NCBI GenBank assembly: GCA_934096075.1
Contig: CAKOLN010000006.1
Span: forward strand, 11,919-75,918
Direction: 5' to 3'
DNA: 64,000 nucleotides
Source: an uncultured Bacilli bacterium
GTDB taxonomy: Bacteria; Bacillota_I; Bacilli_A; RF39; UBA660
In this document: one piece after another, positions 8,016 through 17,383 of the stretch
How positions within the stretch are numbered: position 1 is the first letter of the stretch
How the letters are laid out: each line of letters begins with the position of its first letter
The notes under the pieces: model-generated
The model's input: the letters and a program-made list of their open reading frames with translations, nothing else
The model's database searches: none
What the model was told of the DNA's origin: nothing
Program-made: the position numbers and the translations under genes

Positions 8016-11000
8016 TTATATTCTATTCATTTTAACAGTTAATATGTATTCATCAACTATATCTTTACTAAATTCATAAGAATCGACTTCATCAAACTTA
8101 GCAAGTAATTCACTAGAAATAATATCTTTATTACTATTTAACATATTAAGTAATTCTGTATTATCACTTTCAAATTTAATATTGATTCTATCTTCAACAT
8201 TAAATCCAGCTTCTTTTCTAAATAATTGACATTGTCTAATAATATCTCTTAATATTCCTTCATTTCTTAATTCTTCAGTAATATTGACATCTAATATAAC
8301 AAAGTTAGCTCCATCACTCTTTGCATCATATCCTTCTTTTTGAACTATTCTTATATCTAACATATCATTAGTTAAAGTATATTCTACTCCATCACTATTA
8401 AACTTAATATTCACTAAATTATTTAAATCAGAATCACTTAATTCACTTACAAACTTAGTAAATTCACCAATATTTTTACCAAATAGTTTACCTACTTCTT
8501 TAAAATTAGGTTTAACTTGATAAGATAAATACTTACTCTTATCAGTTATATACTCTACTTCTTTAACATTTAATTCTTCTTTAATAAGATCAACTAAATC
8601 TTTAGTAATACTCTCTATATTTTTATCTAGATAAACTTTACTTAATGGTTGTCTTATCTTAACATTAGCTTCTTCTCTAGCATTTCTACCTAAGCTAATT
8701 AAATCTCTTACTAAATCCATCTTAGTTTCTATAGTTTCATCTATTAAAGATTCATCACATTTAGGAAAATCGCTCAAATGAACACTTTCTTCATTAGTTA
8801 AATTTCTATATATTTCTTCTGACATATATGGACTTACTGGTGCGATTAATTTAGATACTCCAACAAGTACATCATAAGTAACTTTATATACACTTAGTTT
8901 AGATGAATCTAATTCACCTTTCCAGAATCTTCTTCTATTTCTTCTTATATACCAGTTAGATAAATCTTCATTTAAGAATTGTGTTATTGGTTTAACAACT
9001 CTATTTAGATCATATTCATCATATGCAAGTGTTACTTCTTTAACTAATTTATTATATTTAGAAAGTAACCATCTATCTATTTCTTCATAATCTGTATTAT
9101 TTATAAAATCCTTAGTATCTAACTTATCAGCATTAGCGTACATTGCAAAGAAATTATAAGTATTTTTAAGAGTACTAAATACTTTACTATTTACTTCTTT
9201 TACTCCTTCTACATCAAACTTAAGTGGTGTCCATACAGGAGATGCACTTAACATATAGTATCTTACTGGATCTGCTCCATATTGAGTCATTATTTCTTCT
9301 GGATTAATTATATTTCCAGTACTTTTACTCATCTTTTTACCTTTAGCATCAAGCATCATATCATTAACTACTACATTTTTAAAGCTTGATACACCACTTA
9401 CTATAGTAGATATACAAATTAATGAATTAAACCATCCACGAGTTTGATCTACTCCTTCAGCTATGAAATCTGCTGGAAAATGACTTTCAAATAATTCTTT
9501 ATTTTCAAATGGATAATGCCACTGTGCATAAGGCATTGCACCAGAGTCAAACCATACATCCATTACATCTGGTACTCTATTCATAGTTTTACCACATTTA
9601 GGACATTTAATATGTAAGTCATCTACATATGGTCTATGAAGTTCTATATCAAATACATTAACATCTTCTATTAACTTATCTTGTAATTCTTGTCTACTAC
9701 CTATACATTCAACATGACCACAATCACAAGTCCATAAAGGCATTGGACATCCCCAGTATCTATTTCTTGAAATACCCCAGTCTATCATATTTTCTAACCA
9801 GTTATTAAATCTCTTTTCACCTACAAACTCAGGATACCAATTAACACTTCTATTAGCTTCTAATATTTTATCTTTATATTCAGTAGTTCTAATATACCAA
9901 GCTGGTTTAGCATAATAAATTAGTGAACTTTTACATCTCCAACAATGAGGATAATCATGTGTTAATTTTATTTTCTTAAATAATTTATCATTTTCTTTTA
10001 AATATTTAATAATTTCTATCTCTAAATCTTTATCAGTAACTAAAGTGCCTTTCCAAGGTCCAGTTGTATAGCATCCATCTTTACCAACACTTTGTACAAA
10101 TCCAATATTATTTTCTCTACATACACGGTTATCATCTTCTCCATATGCAGGCGCTATATGGACGATACCTGTTCCATCAGCATCAGTTACATAATTATCA
10201 GCAAGTATTTGGAAAGAGTTACCTTTAACAGTCACAAATGGCATAAGTTGTTCATACTTCTTACCTACTAATTCACTACCTTTATATGTTTCTAGTACTT
10301 CATATTCATCACCCAATACTTTATTGGCAAGTGATTCACCAACTATAAACTTATATCCCATAGATTTAACTAAAAGATACTTATAATCAGGATTAACGCA
10401 TAATGCAACATTATCCATTAAAGTCCAAGGAGTAGTAGTCCAAACTAATACATATACATCTTCATTTACTAATTTAAAAGGTACTATTACTGTATTAACA
10501 GAATCTTCTTGATATCCTTGACTAACTTCATTTTGAGATAGTTCTGTACCACATCTAGGACAATAAGGCAAAACTTTATTACCATGATATATTAATCCTT
10601 TATCAAAAATATTCTTAATTAACCACCATTCAGACTCTATATAATCATTACTACAAGTAATATAAGGATTATCACAATCAATTAATTGTCCCATCATATC
10701 AGTAACTTTATTTACTTCATCTATATTAGTAGCAGTCTCTTTATTACATTCTTTACAAAAATTCTCAATACCAAAATTTTCTATATCAGCTTTAGTCTTA
10801 AACCCTAATTTCTTTTCAACATTTACTTCAATTGGAAGTCCATGAGTATCTAGTCCTATCTTTCTAAGTACTCTTTTACCTTGCATAGTTTGATACTTAC
10901 AGAATGCATCTTTAATAGTCTTAGCAAATACATGATGTATTCCAGGTTTAGCATTAGCATATATTGGTCCATCATAGAACACATACTCTTCTTTACCATT

Positions 11001-11099
11001 TCTGTTCTCTATAGTCTTCTTAAGTAAATCCATCTCTTTCCAACTATTAAGAATTTCACTTTCTCTTTCATGATTACTTTTACTTATTTCTTTATACAT
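8016..11099 (-). CDS. ileS: Isoleucyl-tRNA synthetase, type 2 (IleRS2) with altered HIGH motif
   Basis: A 1027-residue enzyme that charges tRNA-Ile. The Rossmann fold, CP1 editing domain, KMSKS loop (GKKMSKSTGN) and anticodon-binding domain are all present. The long C-terminus places it with the eukaryote-like IleRS2 clade. The usual class I HxGH signature is replaced by GIHH at about residues 53-56 (ANAKPGIHHVFAKT). IleRS2 enzymes are known for reduced mupirocin sensitivity, and the GxHH variant has been linked to stronger resistance. The start is ATG 11099, behind GGAAGGAG. Upstream in-frame codons belong to the T-box terminator. Transcription is controlled by the T-box leader. Confidence 0.97.
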   Translation of the reverse strand: MYKEISKSNHERESEILNSWKEMDLLKKTIENRNGKEEYVFYDGPIYANAKPGIHHVFAKTIKDAFCKYQTMQGKRVLRKIGLDTHGLPIEVNVEKKLGFKTKADIENFGIENFCKECNKETATNIDEVNKVTDMMGQLIDCDNPYITCSNDYIESEWWLIKNIFDKGLIYHGNKVLPYCPRCGTELSQNEVSQGYQEDSVNTVIVPFKLVNEDVYVLVWTTTPWTLMDNVALCVNPDYKYLLVKSMGYKFIVGESLANKVLGDEYEVLETYKGSELVGKKYEQLMPFVTVKGNSFQILADNYVTDADGTGIVHIAPAYGEDDNRVCRENNIGFVQSVGKDGCYTTGPWKGTLVTDKDLEIEIIKYLKENDKLFKKIKLTHDYPHCWRCKSSLIYYAKPAWYIRTTEYKDKILEANRSVNWYPEFVGEKRFNNWLENMIDWGISRNRYWGCPMPLWTCDCGHVECIGSRQELQDKLIEDVNVFDIELHRPYVDDLHIKCPKCGKTMNRVPDVMDVWFDSGAMPYAQWHYPFENKELFESHFPADFIAEGVDQTRGWFNSLICISTIVSGVSSFKNVVVNDMMLDAKGKKMSKSTGNIINPEEIMTQYGADPVRYYMLSASPVWTPLKFDVEGVKEVNSKVFSTLKNTYNFFAMYANADKLDTKDFINNTDYEEIDRWLLSKYNKLVKEVTLAYDEYDLNRVVKPITQFLNEDLSNWYIRRNRRRFWKGELDSSKLSVYKVTYDVLVGVSKLIAPVSPYMSEEIYRNLTNEESVHLSDFPKCDESLIDETIETKMDLVRDLISLGRNAREEANVKIRQPLSKVYLDKNIESITKDLVDLIKEELNVKEVEYITDKSKYLSYQVKPNFKEVGKLFGKNIGEFTKFVSELSDSDLNNLVNIKFNSDGVEYTLTNDMLDIRIVQKEGYDAKSDGANFVILDVNITEELRNEGILRDIIRQCQLFRKEAGFNVEDRINIKFESDNTELLNMLNSNKDIISSELLAKFDEVDSYEFSKDIVDEYILTVKMNRI

Positions 11100-11109
11100 A
11101 AAAAACTCC

Positions 11110-11325
11110 TTCCATAAAACAAAAAAGCCATACATAGGAGCAGCTAACGTTACCATCCTAAATATAGCCTATCTTAATTCATTTAACGCATATAAGCGGC
11201 TTTAACTTATCCTTAAAGCACATCCAGAGTGATACTCATATATATTCATTATTAGTTTACACCAACCACTAACTCTCTATAAACTCCTATATACAACATC
11301 TCTTTCATTTGTTTTACTCCTAAAG
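11110..11325 (-). promoter_or_regulatory. T-box riboswitch leader, isoleucine specific
   Basis: This leader should sense uncharged tRNA-Ile and prevent termination. The stem-I specifier region reads GAGTATCACTC (11227-11237), with ATC (an Ile codon) at 11231-11233. The bulge sequence AGGATGGTAACG carries TGGT (11152-11155), which pairs with the ACCA end of tRNA-Ile. A terminator stem GCTATATTTAGGA/TCCTATGTATGGC followed by T6 (11121-11168) competes with pairing around the bulge. The bulge deviates from the AGGGTGGNACCGCG consensus, which is why I hold some doubt about exact helix boundaries. Confidence 0.85.
11121..11168 (-). terminator. Conditional terminator of the ileS T-box
   Basis: Thirteen-base-pair stem with one mismatch and two G-U pairs, followed by T6 on the minus strand. 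The 5' arm overlaps the TGGT bulge region, so tRNA binding and the terminator exclude each other. Confidence 0.8.
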
Positions 11326-11352
11326 AATACCACAAATCACTTTTTTTGTCTA
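11324..11352 (-). promoter_or_regulatory. Promoter of the ileS leader
   Basis: On the minus strand, TAGACA (11347-11352), 17 bp, TATTCT (11324-11329). It begins only eight bases after the end of the upstream surface-protein gene, which has no obvious terminator of its own. Confidence 0.65.
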
Positions 11353-11359
11353 GTATATT

Positions 11360-12946
11360 TTAGCATGTACTAGCACTTTCATTAACTTGATAAGGATCAT
11401 CAGCAGTACCACGACCAGTCACCTTAACACATGATGATAGAGAAATGGCAGGGCGCACCCCAATAATGCTATGCTGAGTGTTGTAACTATTCAAAACGCC
11501 TTCATCACCTACATGCCACACATAAGAATAACTACTCCAGTAGATAGGAGACAATAACCGCCACCATGTACTTTTCGTTATCGAAATGCCTTCACTATTT
11601 GTATAATACCATGTATATGGACTATGTAAAGCATACCATTCTCTGCCACCGGCAAACGCAACTTCATCTGCAGTCATTAAGGCTATCGGATATGTGAGTT
11701 GTCCGTTTCCGCCATCATCTGTACTTGCACTAAACTTATCTGCTACAGCCTGTGTACTTTCAAACAATCCATCACTTATGCTTGCTCCACATTTAAAAGA
11801 TGGTGCTTTACTTGCATTTAATCTTGTATGTGGTCCATAATAAAAAGTACTATTTGAATCAGTTGTATACTCACCACTACCAACACTTCTATCATTACAA
11901 TATATAGCTGTCTTACTTATATATTTGTCATAATTAGTTAATAAAGTGTTTTTATACCAAGTATCAATTACCGTTTTTATTGTACTATCATTTGTGTTAG
12001 TTCTATTGTTAGCTAAAGAACCACTTGTTCCATACATATATCCTACATACATTGGATCATCATGAGAACTATTATATGCTGAGGTTCCTATATAAGCTGA
12101 AGTTGTATCATGACTTGTTCCTGAATATAGTAACCTGATACTTTTATCTTCATTTGTTCTTATTATTCTCCAGTAGAATCCTCCAAACTTTACCCAGTTG
12201 TTTGATGTATTTCCTGAATAATAGTATACTGTACTTCCATCTTCTGTTTTATTTGTTTGATATATTGTTCCTGTTGTATTTGAAGTGTTTGTGACACTAA
12301 AGTCTGTTCTGTCTGGTAATACTTTATTGTCTTCTAGCATTGCTTCTGCTAGAGTTTTTGATTTACATTCTCCTGTTGTTCCTGTTATGTGTAATTTTCC
12401 TTCAAATGTTCTTGATGCTTCATCACCTTCAAGTATGTATCCTTGATCATCTGATTCACTATATTGTAACCAAAGCTTTAATGTATAGTTTTTTGATGGT
12501 GAAGATGAAGTTAATGATTCATTTCTAACCATTATTATTTTTGTTCCACTTGCTACTCCATCAAAATTACCTGTGTATATATTTGTTCCATCACTTAATT
12601 CATACTTTAAAAATCTATTTTGCAAGTTAGTTCCTATATTATCTACATCTAGATAAATATTATAACAAGCTTTTGATACTCCTGTATTAGATAAGTTTAT
12701 ACTAAATTCATTTTTACTTGCTTTTGTATCTTTCTGATTTTCATATATAGGTGCTACATTAGTTAAATTTATTTTGTTTTCATTTATTACTAAATTTAAC
12801 TTTCCTCCTGTAATACTTATAGTCGATCCATCACCCTTTATTCTTGTTTTAAAGTATGCATAACTTGTTGAAGTTAATATTACTATTATACATAGTATTC
12901 CTACTAATAATGTAATTTTATAATTATTTCTATTATCTCTATTCAT
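11360..12946 (-). CDS. Secreted surface protein, SipW-type signal plus DUF6273-like domain (paralogue 1)
   Basis: A 528-residue exported protein. The N-terminus has a membrane segment ending STSYAYF, which matches the signal peptide of TasA/CalY fibre proteins, followed by a TasA-like beta region to about residue 195. The C-terminal half carries the family block DRTDFSV, TGTIYQTNKTEDGSTVYYY, WVKFGGFYWRIIRTNED, GYMYGTSGSL, YCNDRSVGSG, LTYPIALMTADEVAFAGG, WWRLLSP and GVRPAISLSSCVKV, which I assign to a DUF6273-like fold. It is rich in Tyr, Asn, Ser and Thr. The function is unknown; an adhesive or matrix role is inferred from the signal type. It is preceded by its own sigma-A promoter. Four paralogues lie elsewhere in this window. 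Confidence 0.8.
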   Translation of the reverse strand: MNRDNRNNYKITLLVGILCIIVILTSTSYAYFKTRIKGDGSTISITGGKLNLVINENKINLTNVAPIYENQKDTKASKNEFSINLSNTGVSKACYNIYLDVDNIGTNLQNRFLKYELSDGTNIYTGNFDGVASGTKIIMVRNESLTSSSPSKNYTLKLWLQYSESDDQGYILEGDEASRTFEGKLHITGTTGECKSKTLAEAMLEDNKVLPDRTDFSVTNTSNTTGTIYQTNKTEDGSTVYYYSGNTSNNWVKFGGFYWRIIRTNEDKSIRLLYSGTSHDTTSAYIGTSAYNSSHDDPMYVGYMYGTSGSLANNRTNTNDSTIKTVIDTWYKNTLLTNYDKYISKTAIYCNDRSVGSGEYTTDSNSTFYYGPHTRLNASKAPSFKCGASISDGLFESTQAVADKFSASTDDGGNGQLTYPIALMTADEVAFAGGREWYALHSPYTWYYTNSEGISITKSTWWRLLSPIYWSSYSYVWHVGDEGVLNSYNTQHSIIGVRPAISLSSCVKVTGRGTADDPYQVNESASTC

Positions 12947-12974
12947 AATATTATCACTCCTAGTTTACATTTAA

Positions 12975-13003
12975 ATTGTATCAAAATAATCTATAAATTA
13001 CAA
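12975..13003 (-). promoter_or_regulatory. Promoter of surface paralogue 1
   Basis: On the minus strand, TTGTAA (12998-13003), 17 bp, TACAAT (12975-12980). No leader cassette is present here, unlike paralogues 3 and 4. Confidence 0.7.
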
Positions 13004-13010
13004 TTAGTAA

Positions 13011-13040
13011 AAGAAAAAAAGTTCAATTTAATGAACTTTT
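13011..13040 (-). terminator. Terminator of the 13028-13672 gene
   Basis: GTTCA/TGAAC hairpin extended by A/T pairs and followed by T7 on the minus strand. It includes the stop codon region of the gene. Confidence 0.75.
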
Positions 13041-13672
13041 CTTAAATTTTTAATCCAATTGTTTTCTACATGATTGAAAACGTCATTTTCTTTGTAAGAA
13101 ATATCAGTTAACTTATCTTCTCTTTTTATGTAACTCTTATATTTTTTTACTAATTCATCATGTCCTAAAGCTCTAAGGGTTTTAATTCTAGCTTTTAATA
13201 TATCATTCGCACTTTTATAAACTGCATTATAAGCTTTTCTTATATCAATAGCGCATGCATCATTACCACTAACATGCCAAGAATTATATCTTTGTGCTCT
13301 TATTCTATCAGCAAGTCTTAACATATCATTTACATATCTTTCAATTAATTTTATACAAACTTGACAACTTATTAAATTATTTTCTACTGCTTGATTAAGT
13401 TTATTTATAGCATCTATAGTAACATCAAAAGCATAATAATCTTTTGTTCCTTTATTTTCCCATCCATAATCTTCACCATAAGTTTTTAAACTCAAATAAT
13501 TTTCTAGATAATTTATTATTGTATTAAATGATTTAATATAAACATAGTTATCATTAGCATCTTTAATTAAATTCTTTTCTAATGCTCCTTGACGTGCACT
13601 TTTTTCAAGCCTTTTAATAGTATATTCATCATATGGCCTCATACCATATTTATCAGTGAAATTAGTTTCCAT
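13028..13672 (-). CDS. Hypothetical protein, about 214 residues
   Basis: I do not recognise this family. The protein is soluble, mainly helical and basic, with a Tyr-rich N-terminus (DKYGMRPYDEYTIKRLEKSA), a central CQVCIKLIERYVNDML segment with two Cys, and a charged C-terminus. There is no signal peptide or membrane segment. The start is ATG 13672, behind GGGGGAT; an in-frame ATG four codons upstream overlaps that site. It follows tig closely (about 20 bp) and ends at a strong terminator, so it is probably co-transcribed with trigger factor. Confidence 0.6.
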   Translation of the reverse strand: METNFTDKYGMRPYDEYTIKRLEKSARQGALEKNLIKDANDNYVYIKSFNTIINYLENYLSLKTYGEDYGWENKGTKDYYAFDVTIDAINKLNQAVENNLISCQVCIKLIERYVNDMLRLADRIRAQRYNSWHVSGNDACAIDIRKAYNAVYKSANDILKARIKTLRALGHDELVKKYKSYIKREDKLTDISYKENDVFNHVENNWIKNLRKVH

Positions 13673-13691
13673 TATATCCCCCATATTTTAC

Positions 13692-14930
13692 TTATTCAGT
13701 AATTATTTCAATAGCTTTTCTTACTTCTAAATCATATTTTAAGAAATCTTTTCCACCAATTTGTTCTAATAAATCTTTTTCTTCAACTTGATACTTTTCA
13801 GCCATATCTTTAGAATATTTATTTAATTCTTCATCTTCAACTTTAATATTTTCTTCTTTAACTATTTGTTCTAAGCATAATCTAAATCTAACTCTTTTAG
13901 TTGCTTCTTCTTTAAAGTTTTCTTTAAATTTATCTAAATCCATATTTAACATTTTTAAGTAAGTATCTAAATTCATTCCTTGCATTTGTAATCTGTGTGA
14001 AAAATCATCAGTTATTCTATCAACTTCATCTAATATCATTTCTTCAGGTACATCAATTTTTGCGTTTTCACTTACTTTAGTTAAACATTCATCAAAGTAT
14101 TTATCTTCTATATCTTTTTCTTTATGAGCTTTTATGTGATTTTTTAATTCACTAACTAAAGTTTCATAAGAATCTACTCCAGGCATATTTAAATCTTTAA
14201 AGAAATCTTCATCATATTCAGGTAATATTCTTTCTTTAATTTCTTTAACTTTAACTTTAAATGTTACTTTTTGTCCTTTTAAATCTTCTACATGATAGTT
14301 TTCTGGAAAAGTTAATTCTAAATCCTTTTCTTCATTGACACTCATTCCAATTAATCCTTCTTCAAATCCAGGAATAAATGAATGACTACCAATTACTAAT
14401 GGATAATTTTCTCCTTTACCACCATCAAAAGCTTTACCATCTTTAAATCCTTCAAAGTCTATAGTTACTTCATCACCTTCAGCAACTTTACCTTCTTTAG
14501 TTTTCATTTCTACAAATTCTTCTCTTAAATGAGATAATTCATGTTCTACTTCTTCATCAGTTACTTTAGCTTCTTCTTTTTTAATTCCTAAACCTTTATA
14601 TTTACCAAGTTTAACTTCTGGTTTAGTAGTTATACTAAATGTAATTTCTACATGATCTTTATCAATACTTTTAACATCAACATTAGGTCTACACGCAATT
14701 TCTAAATCTTTATTTTCTTCAATTAATCTATCATAAAGTGTTGGAATAGCGTGATCTACTGCATCCATATAAAGTGATTCAATACCAAACTTTTTAATGT
14801 ACATTTCTTTTGGTACTTGTCCTTTTCTAAAACCATCCATTTGAACATCTTTTTTCTTATGTTCCCAAACATGATCTAATAGTTCTTCCCATTCTTTTCC
14901 TTTTAATTCCATTACTATTTCTTTTTTCAT
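13692..14930 (-). CDS. tig: Trigger factor (ribosome-associated chaperone)
   Basis: A 412-residue trigger factor. The N-terminal ribosome-binding domain contains the signature GFRKGQVPKEMYIKKFG. The FKBP-type prolyl isomerase domain (about 150-235) includes VTIDFEGFKDGKAFDGGKGENY and SFIPGFEEGLIGM, and the helical C-terminal chaperone domain follows. The start codon overlaps the stop of the upstream membrane-protein gene (TAATG), which implies translational coupling. The ribosome binding site is AAGGAGG. Confidence 0.97.
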   Translation of the reverse strand: MKKEIVMELKGKEWEELLDHVWEHKKKDVQMDGFRKGQVPKEMYIKKFGIESLYMDAVDHAIPTLYDRLIEENKDLEIACRPNVDVKSIDKDHVEITFSITTKPEVKLGKYKGLGIKKEEAKVTDEEVEHELSHLREEFVEMKTKEGKVAEGDEVTIDFEGFKDGKAFDGGKGENYPLVIGSHSFIPGFEEGLIGMSVNEEKDLELTFPENYHVEDLKGQKVTFKVKVKEIKERILPEYDEDFFKDLNMPGVDSYETLVSELKNHIKAHKEKDIEDKYFDECLTKVSENAKIDVPEEMILDEVDRITDDFSHRLQMQGMNLDTYLKMLNMDLDKFKENFKEEATKRVRFRLCLEQIVKEENIKVEDEELNKYSKDMAEKYQVEEKDLLEQIGGKDFLKYDLEVRKAIEIITE

Positions 14931-15640
14931 TAAATTTTCCTCCTTAATATTAAATCATTATCTTCTATAATATTTTCTATAGTATCAATTTCTTTATTAC
15001 TATATTTATCTTTAAGATATGCTCTTAATTTTCCTTTTTGATAATATTTAATATATCTTTTTATATTATAAGCAAGTTCTCTTGAAATTTCAAGTTTTCT
15101 TTTTAATTCCATTATTTTTTCTTTATCATTTACTTGATAAACTTTTTCATATTTAGCAGTCTTTAATATAGAAGCTCTTTTTAATTTATCTAGTTTTATT
15201 TTATTTTTATTAAGTTCATTCTTTAATGTTTGAGTTTCTTGATTATTTGCATATAATGTTTCTTTAGTAAAGTATAGTGATATTTTATCTTTAACATATA
15301 TAAATACTATAGATGGTATTACAACTAAAGAACTTATTTTAAGTACTAAAGGATATAAATAAATATTTCCTTCTATTAAAGTTATTAATAATGGTAATAT
15401 CATACCAATTAATAGTAATATCATAGGCATTAAGTATAATTTACTATTTTTATTTTTTATTATTTTTAATAAATATTCTTTTTTATCATTAAGTTTTACT
15501 AGTTCTTTATTTATTTCTTCTATTACATTTTCAGTCACTAAAACTTCATCTATATTAGCTGTATAATTTATATCACGAAATTCTCCATTGCTATTTCTAA
15601 CATGTACTTTACTTTCATCAACATAATATTCTTTATTCAT
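14930..15640 (-). CDS. Hypothetical membrane protein with coiled coils
   Basis: A 236-residue protein of unknown function. Residues about 35-65 and 125-175 are highly charged and likely coiled; between them two hydrophobic helices (about 68-90 and 95-112) form a membrane hairpin. The C-terminus is basic. The ribosome binding site is AAAGGGGGAT. It is translationally coupled to tig (one-base overlap), so the two are likely expressed together, but nothing ties it mechanistically to protein folding. Confidence 0.6.
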   Translation of the reverse strand: MNKEYYVDESKVHVRNSNGEFRDINYTANIDEVLVTENVIEEINKELVKLNDKKEYLLKIIKNKNSKLYLMPMILLLIGMILPLLITLIEGNIYLYPLVLKISSLVVIPSIVFIYVKDKISLYFTKETLYANNQETQTLKNELNKNKIKLDKLKRASILKTAKYEKVYQVNDKEKIMELKRKLEISRELAYNIKRYIKYYQKGKLRAYLKDKYSNKEIDTIENIIEDNDLILRRKI

Positions 15641-15659
15641 TTTTATCCCCCTTTATAAA

Positions 15660-15684
15660 GAAAAACATAACAAAAAATGTTATG
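15660..15684 (-). terminator. Terminator of greA
   Basis: CATAACA/TGTTATG hairpin followed by T5 on the minus strand; the greA stop codon lies in the stem. Confidence 0.8.
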
Positions 15685-16153
15685 CTACTTTTACTATTTT
15701 TACAGTATATACTCCATCAGGACTACTTACTTCTACAGTACTTCCTACTTTTTTATTAAGTATAGCTGCGGCGATTGGACTTTCATTAGATATTTTGTTA
15801 TTAAATGGATCAGCCTCTTGACTACCCACTATTCTATATTCTTCAACATCATCTTCATCATCGCCATATTGTAAACTAACAGTACTACCAATTGAAACAA
15901 CACCATCATCAGTAGTATCTTCAATAATAGTTGCATGTTCTAATATATATTCAACCTCTTTAATACGAGCTTCTAATTTGCCTTGTTCTTCACGAGCAGA
16001 GTCGTATTCAGCATTTTCGCTTAAATCCCCTAAGCTTCTTGCTTCTTTTAAAGAATTTAATACTTCTTTTCTTTTGTCTGTTTTTAAGTAATTTAATTCT
16101 GTTTCAAGTTCTAGATATCCTTCACTTGTAAGAAAAAATTCTTTTTGTTTCAT
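15680..16153 (-). CDS. greA: Transcription elongation factor GreA
   Basis: A 157-residue GreA that rescues backtracked RNA polymerase by stimulating transcript cleavage. The N-terminal coiled coil includes the tip acidic residues in SLGDLSENAEYDSAREEQ. The C-terminal FKBP-like domain carries VSIGSTVSLQYGDDEDDVEEYRIVGS and SPIAAAILNKKVGSTVEV. It has a strong own promoter and sits after the yrr operon, as in Bacillus. Confidence 0.97.
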   Translation of the reverse strand: MKQKEFFLTSEGYLELETELNYLKTDKRKEVLNSLKEARSLGDLSENAEYDSAREEQGKLEARIKEVEYILEHATIIEDTTDDGVVSIGSTVSLQYGDDEDDVEEYRIVGSQEADPFNNKISNESPIAAAILNKKVGSTVEVSSPDGVYTVKIVKVA

Positions 16154-16181
16154 TTTTTATCTCTCCTTCGTACAGTTTAAA

Positions 16182-16210
16182 ATAATACCAAATTATTCAT
16201 CATTTGTCAA
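16182..16210 (-). promoter_or_regulatory. Promoter of greA
   Basis: On the minus strand, a perfect TTGACA (16205-16210), 17 bp and TATTAT (16182-16187). Confidence 0.85.
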
Positions 16211-16216
16211 TATAAA

Positions 16217-17383
16217 TCAGTCTATAGGTATTCTTATAATATCATTTTTTTGTACTATAAATGGTACTTTAATTTTTAATATTTCTTGAGGATGTTTTGC
16301 AACATCAACTTGTTCATTTTTATCATTTATTAGTTCTTCTACTATAAATTTAGTAGGTTCTAAATTAGGTCCAAATACTTCTACAGTACTGCCTACTTTA
16401 AAATTATTTCTTTGTTCAATAAGAGCATATCCATCTTTATAATCAAGTACTAATGCTAAAAAATCTTGATTAGATAATTCTACTCTTCCAGTATAATATT
16501 GATTATCTACACTAGCTTCTTTATCATAAAAATGTACTGTATTTTCTCTATTAGAAACTCTATTTAAGACTTTCCTATAATATTCTATTGTTTCTTTAGT
16601 TAAAGTATTACTTAAACATTTATTTACAATCATTTTATATGCATTTACTACAGTAGCTATGTAGTATAAACTTCTCATTCTACCTTCTATTTTTAATGAA
16701 GATATTCCAATATTAACTAATTCAGGTATGTAATCTATCATACATAAATCTTTAGACGCAATTTGAAAGTTTTCCATATCATTATTTTCAAAACAAAATC
16801 TACATACTTGACTACAACCACCACGATTAGAATCTCTTTTAGTTACATAGTTTGAAAGAACACATCTTCCACTATAACTAGTACACATTGCCCCATGTAT
16901 AAATACTTCTAATTCAATATCTATATTATTTTTAATATCTAATATATCTTCTTTAGAACATTCTCTACCTAAAACTACCCTAGTAGCACCCATATTTTTC
17001 CAAAACAAAGCTGTTTCTTTATTTAAAGTAGATTCTTGAGTACTAATATGTATTTCTGGCTTTAAATTAAGTTCTTTAATTCTTCTAATAACTGCCAAAT
17101 CACTTACTATAAAAGCATCTACTCCTATATCACTAAGCGTGATTAAATAGTCATCTAAATCTTTTAAATCTTCATCTCTAAATAGTATATTAACTGTAAC
17201 ATATATCTTTTTATTTAAAGAATGTGCAAGAGTAACTGCTTCCTTTATATCATCAACACTAAAGTTATTTGCATTAGCTCTTAGGCTATAATTATATCCA
17301 CCAATATATACAGCATCTGCTCCATACATAAGTGCCCATTTAAGTCTTTCCAAGTCTCCTGCTGGACTTAATATTTCAGTCAT
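16217..17383 (-). CDS. U32 family tRNA hydroxylation protein (YrrO/TrhP type)
   Basis: A 388-residue U32 protein. The N-terminal TIM-barrel region has ILSPAGDLERLKWALMYGADAVYIGG and ISTQESTLNKETALFWKNMGATRVVLGRE. The U32 signature lies in ELEVFIHGAMCTSYSGRCVLS, with further Cys in GGCSQVCRFCF that could hold an Fe-S cluster. Families of this kind were named peptidases, but the Bacillus YrrN/YrrO pair is needed for 5-hydroxyuridine at tRNA position 34. Gene order here (yrrM-, yrrN-, yrrO-like) matches Bacillus and supports that role. It overlaps the upstream gene by four bases. Confidence 0.9.
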   Translation of the reverse strand: MTEILSPAGDLERLKWALMYGADAVYIGGYNYSLRANANNFSVDDIKEAVTLAHSLNKKIYVTVNILFRDEDLKDLDDYLITLSDIGVDAFIVSDLAVIRRIKELNLKPEIHISTQESTLNKETALFWKNMGATRVVLGRECSKEDILDIKNNIDIELEVFIHGAMCTSYSGRCVLSNYVTKRDSNRGGCSQVCRFCFENNDMENFQIASKDLCMIDYIPELVNIGISSLKIEGRMRSLYYIATVVNAYKMIVNKCLSNTLTKETIEYYRKVLNRVSNRENTVHFYDKEASVDNQYYTGRVELSNQDFLALVLDYKDGYALIEQRNNFKVGSTVEVFGPNLEPTKFIVEELINDKNEQVDVAKHPQEILKIKVPFIVQKNDIIRIPID

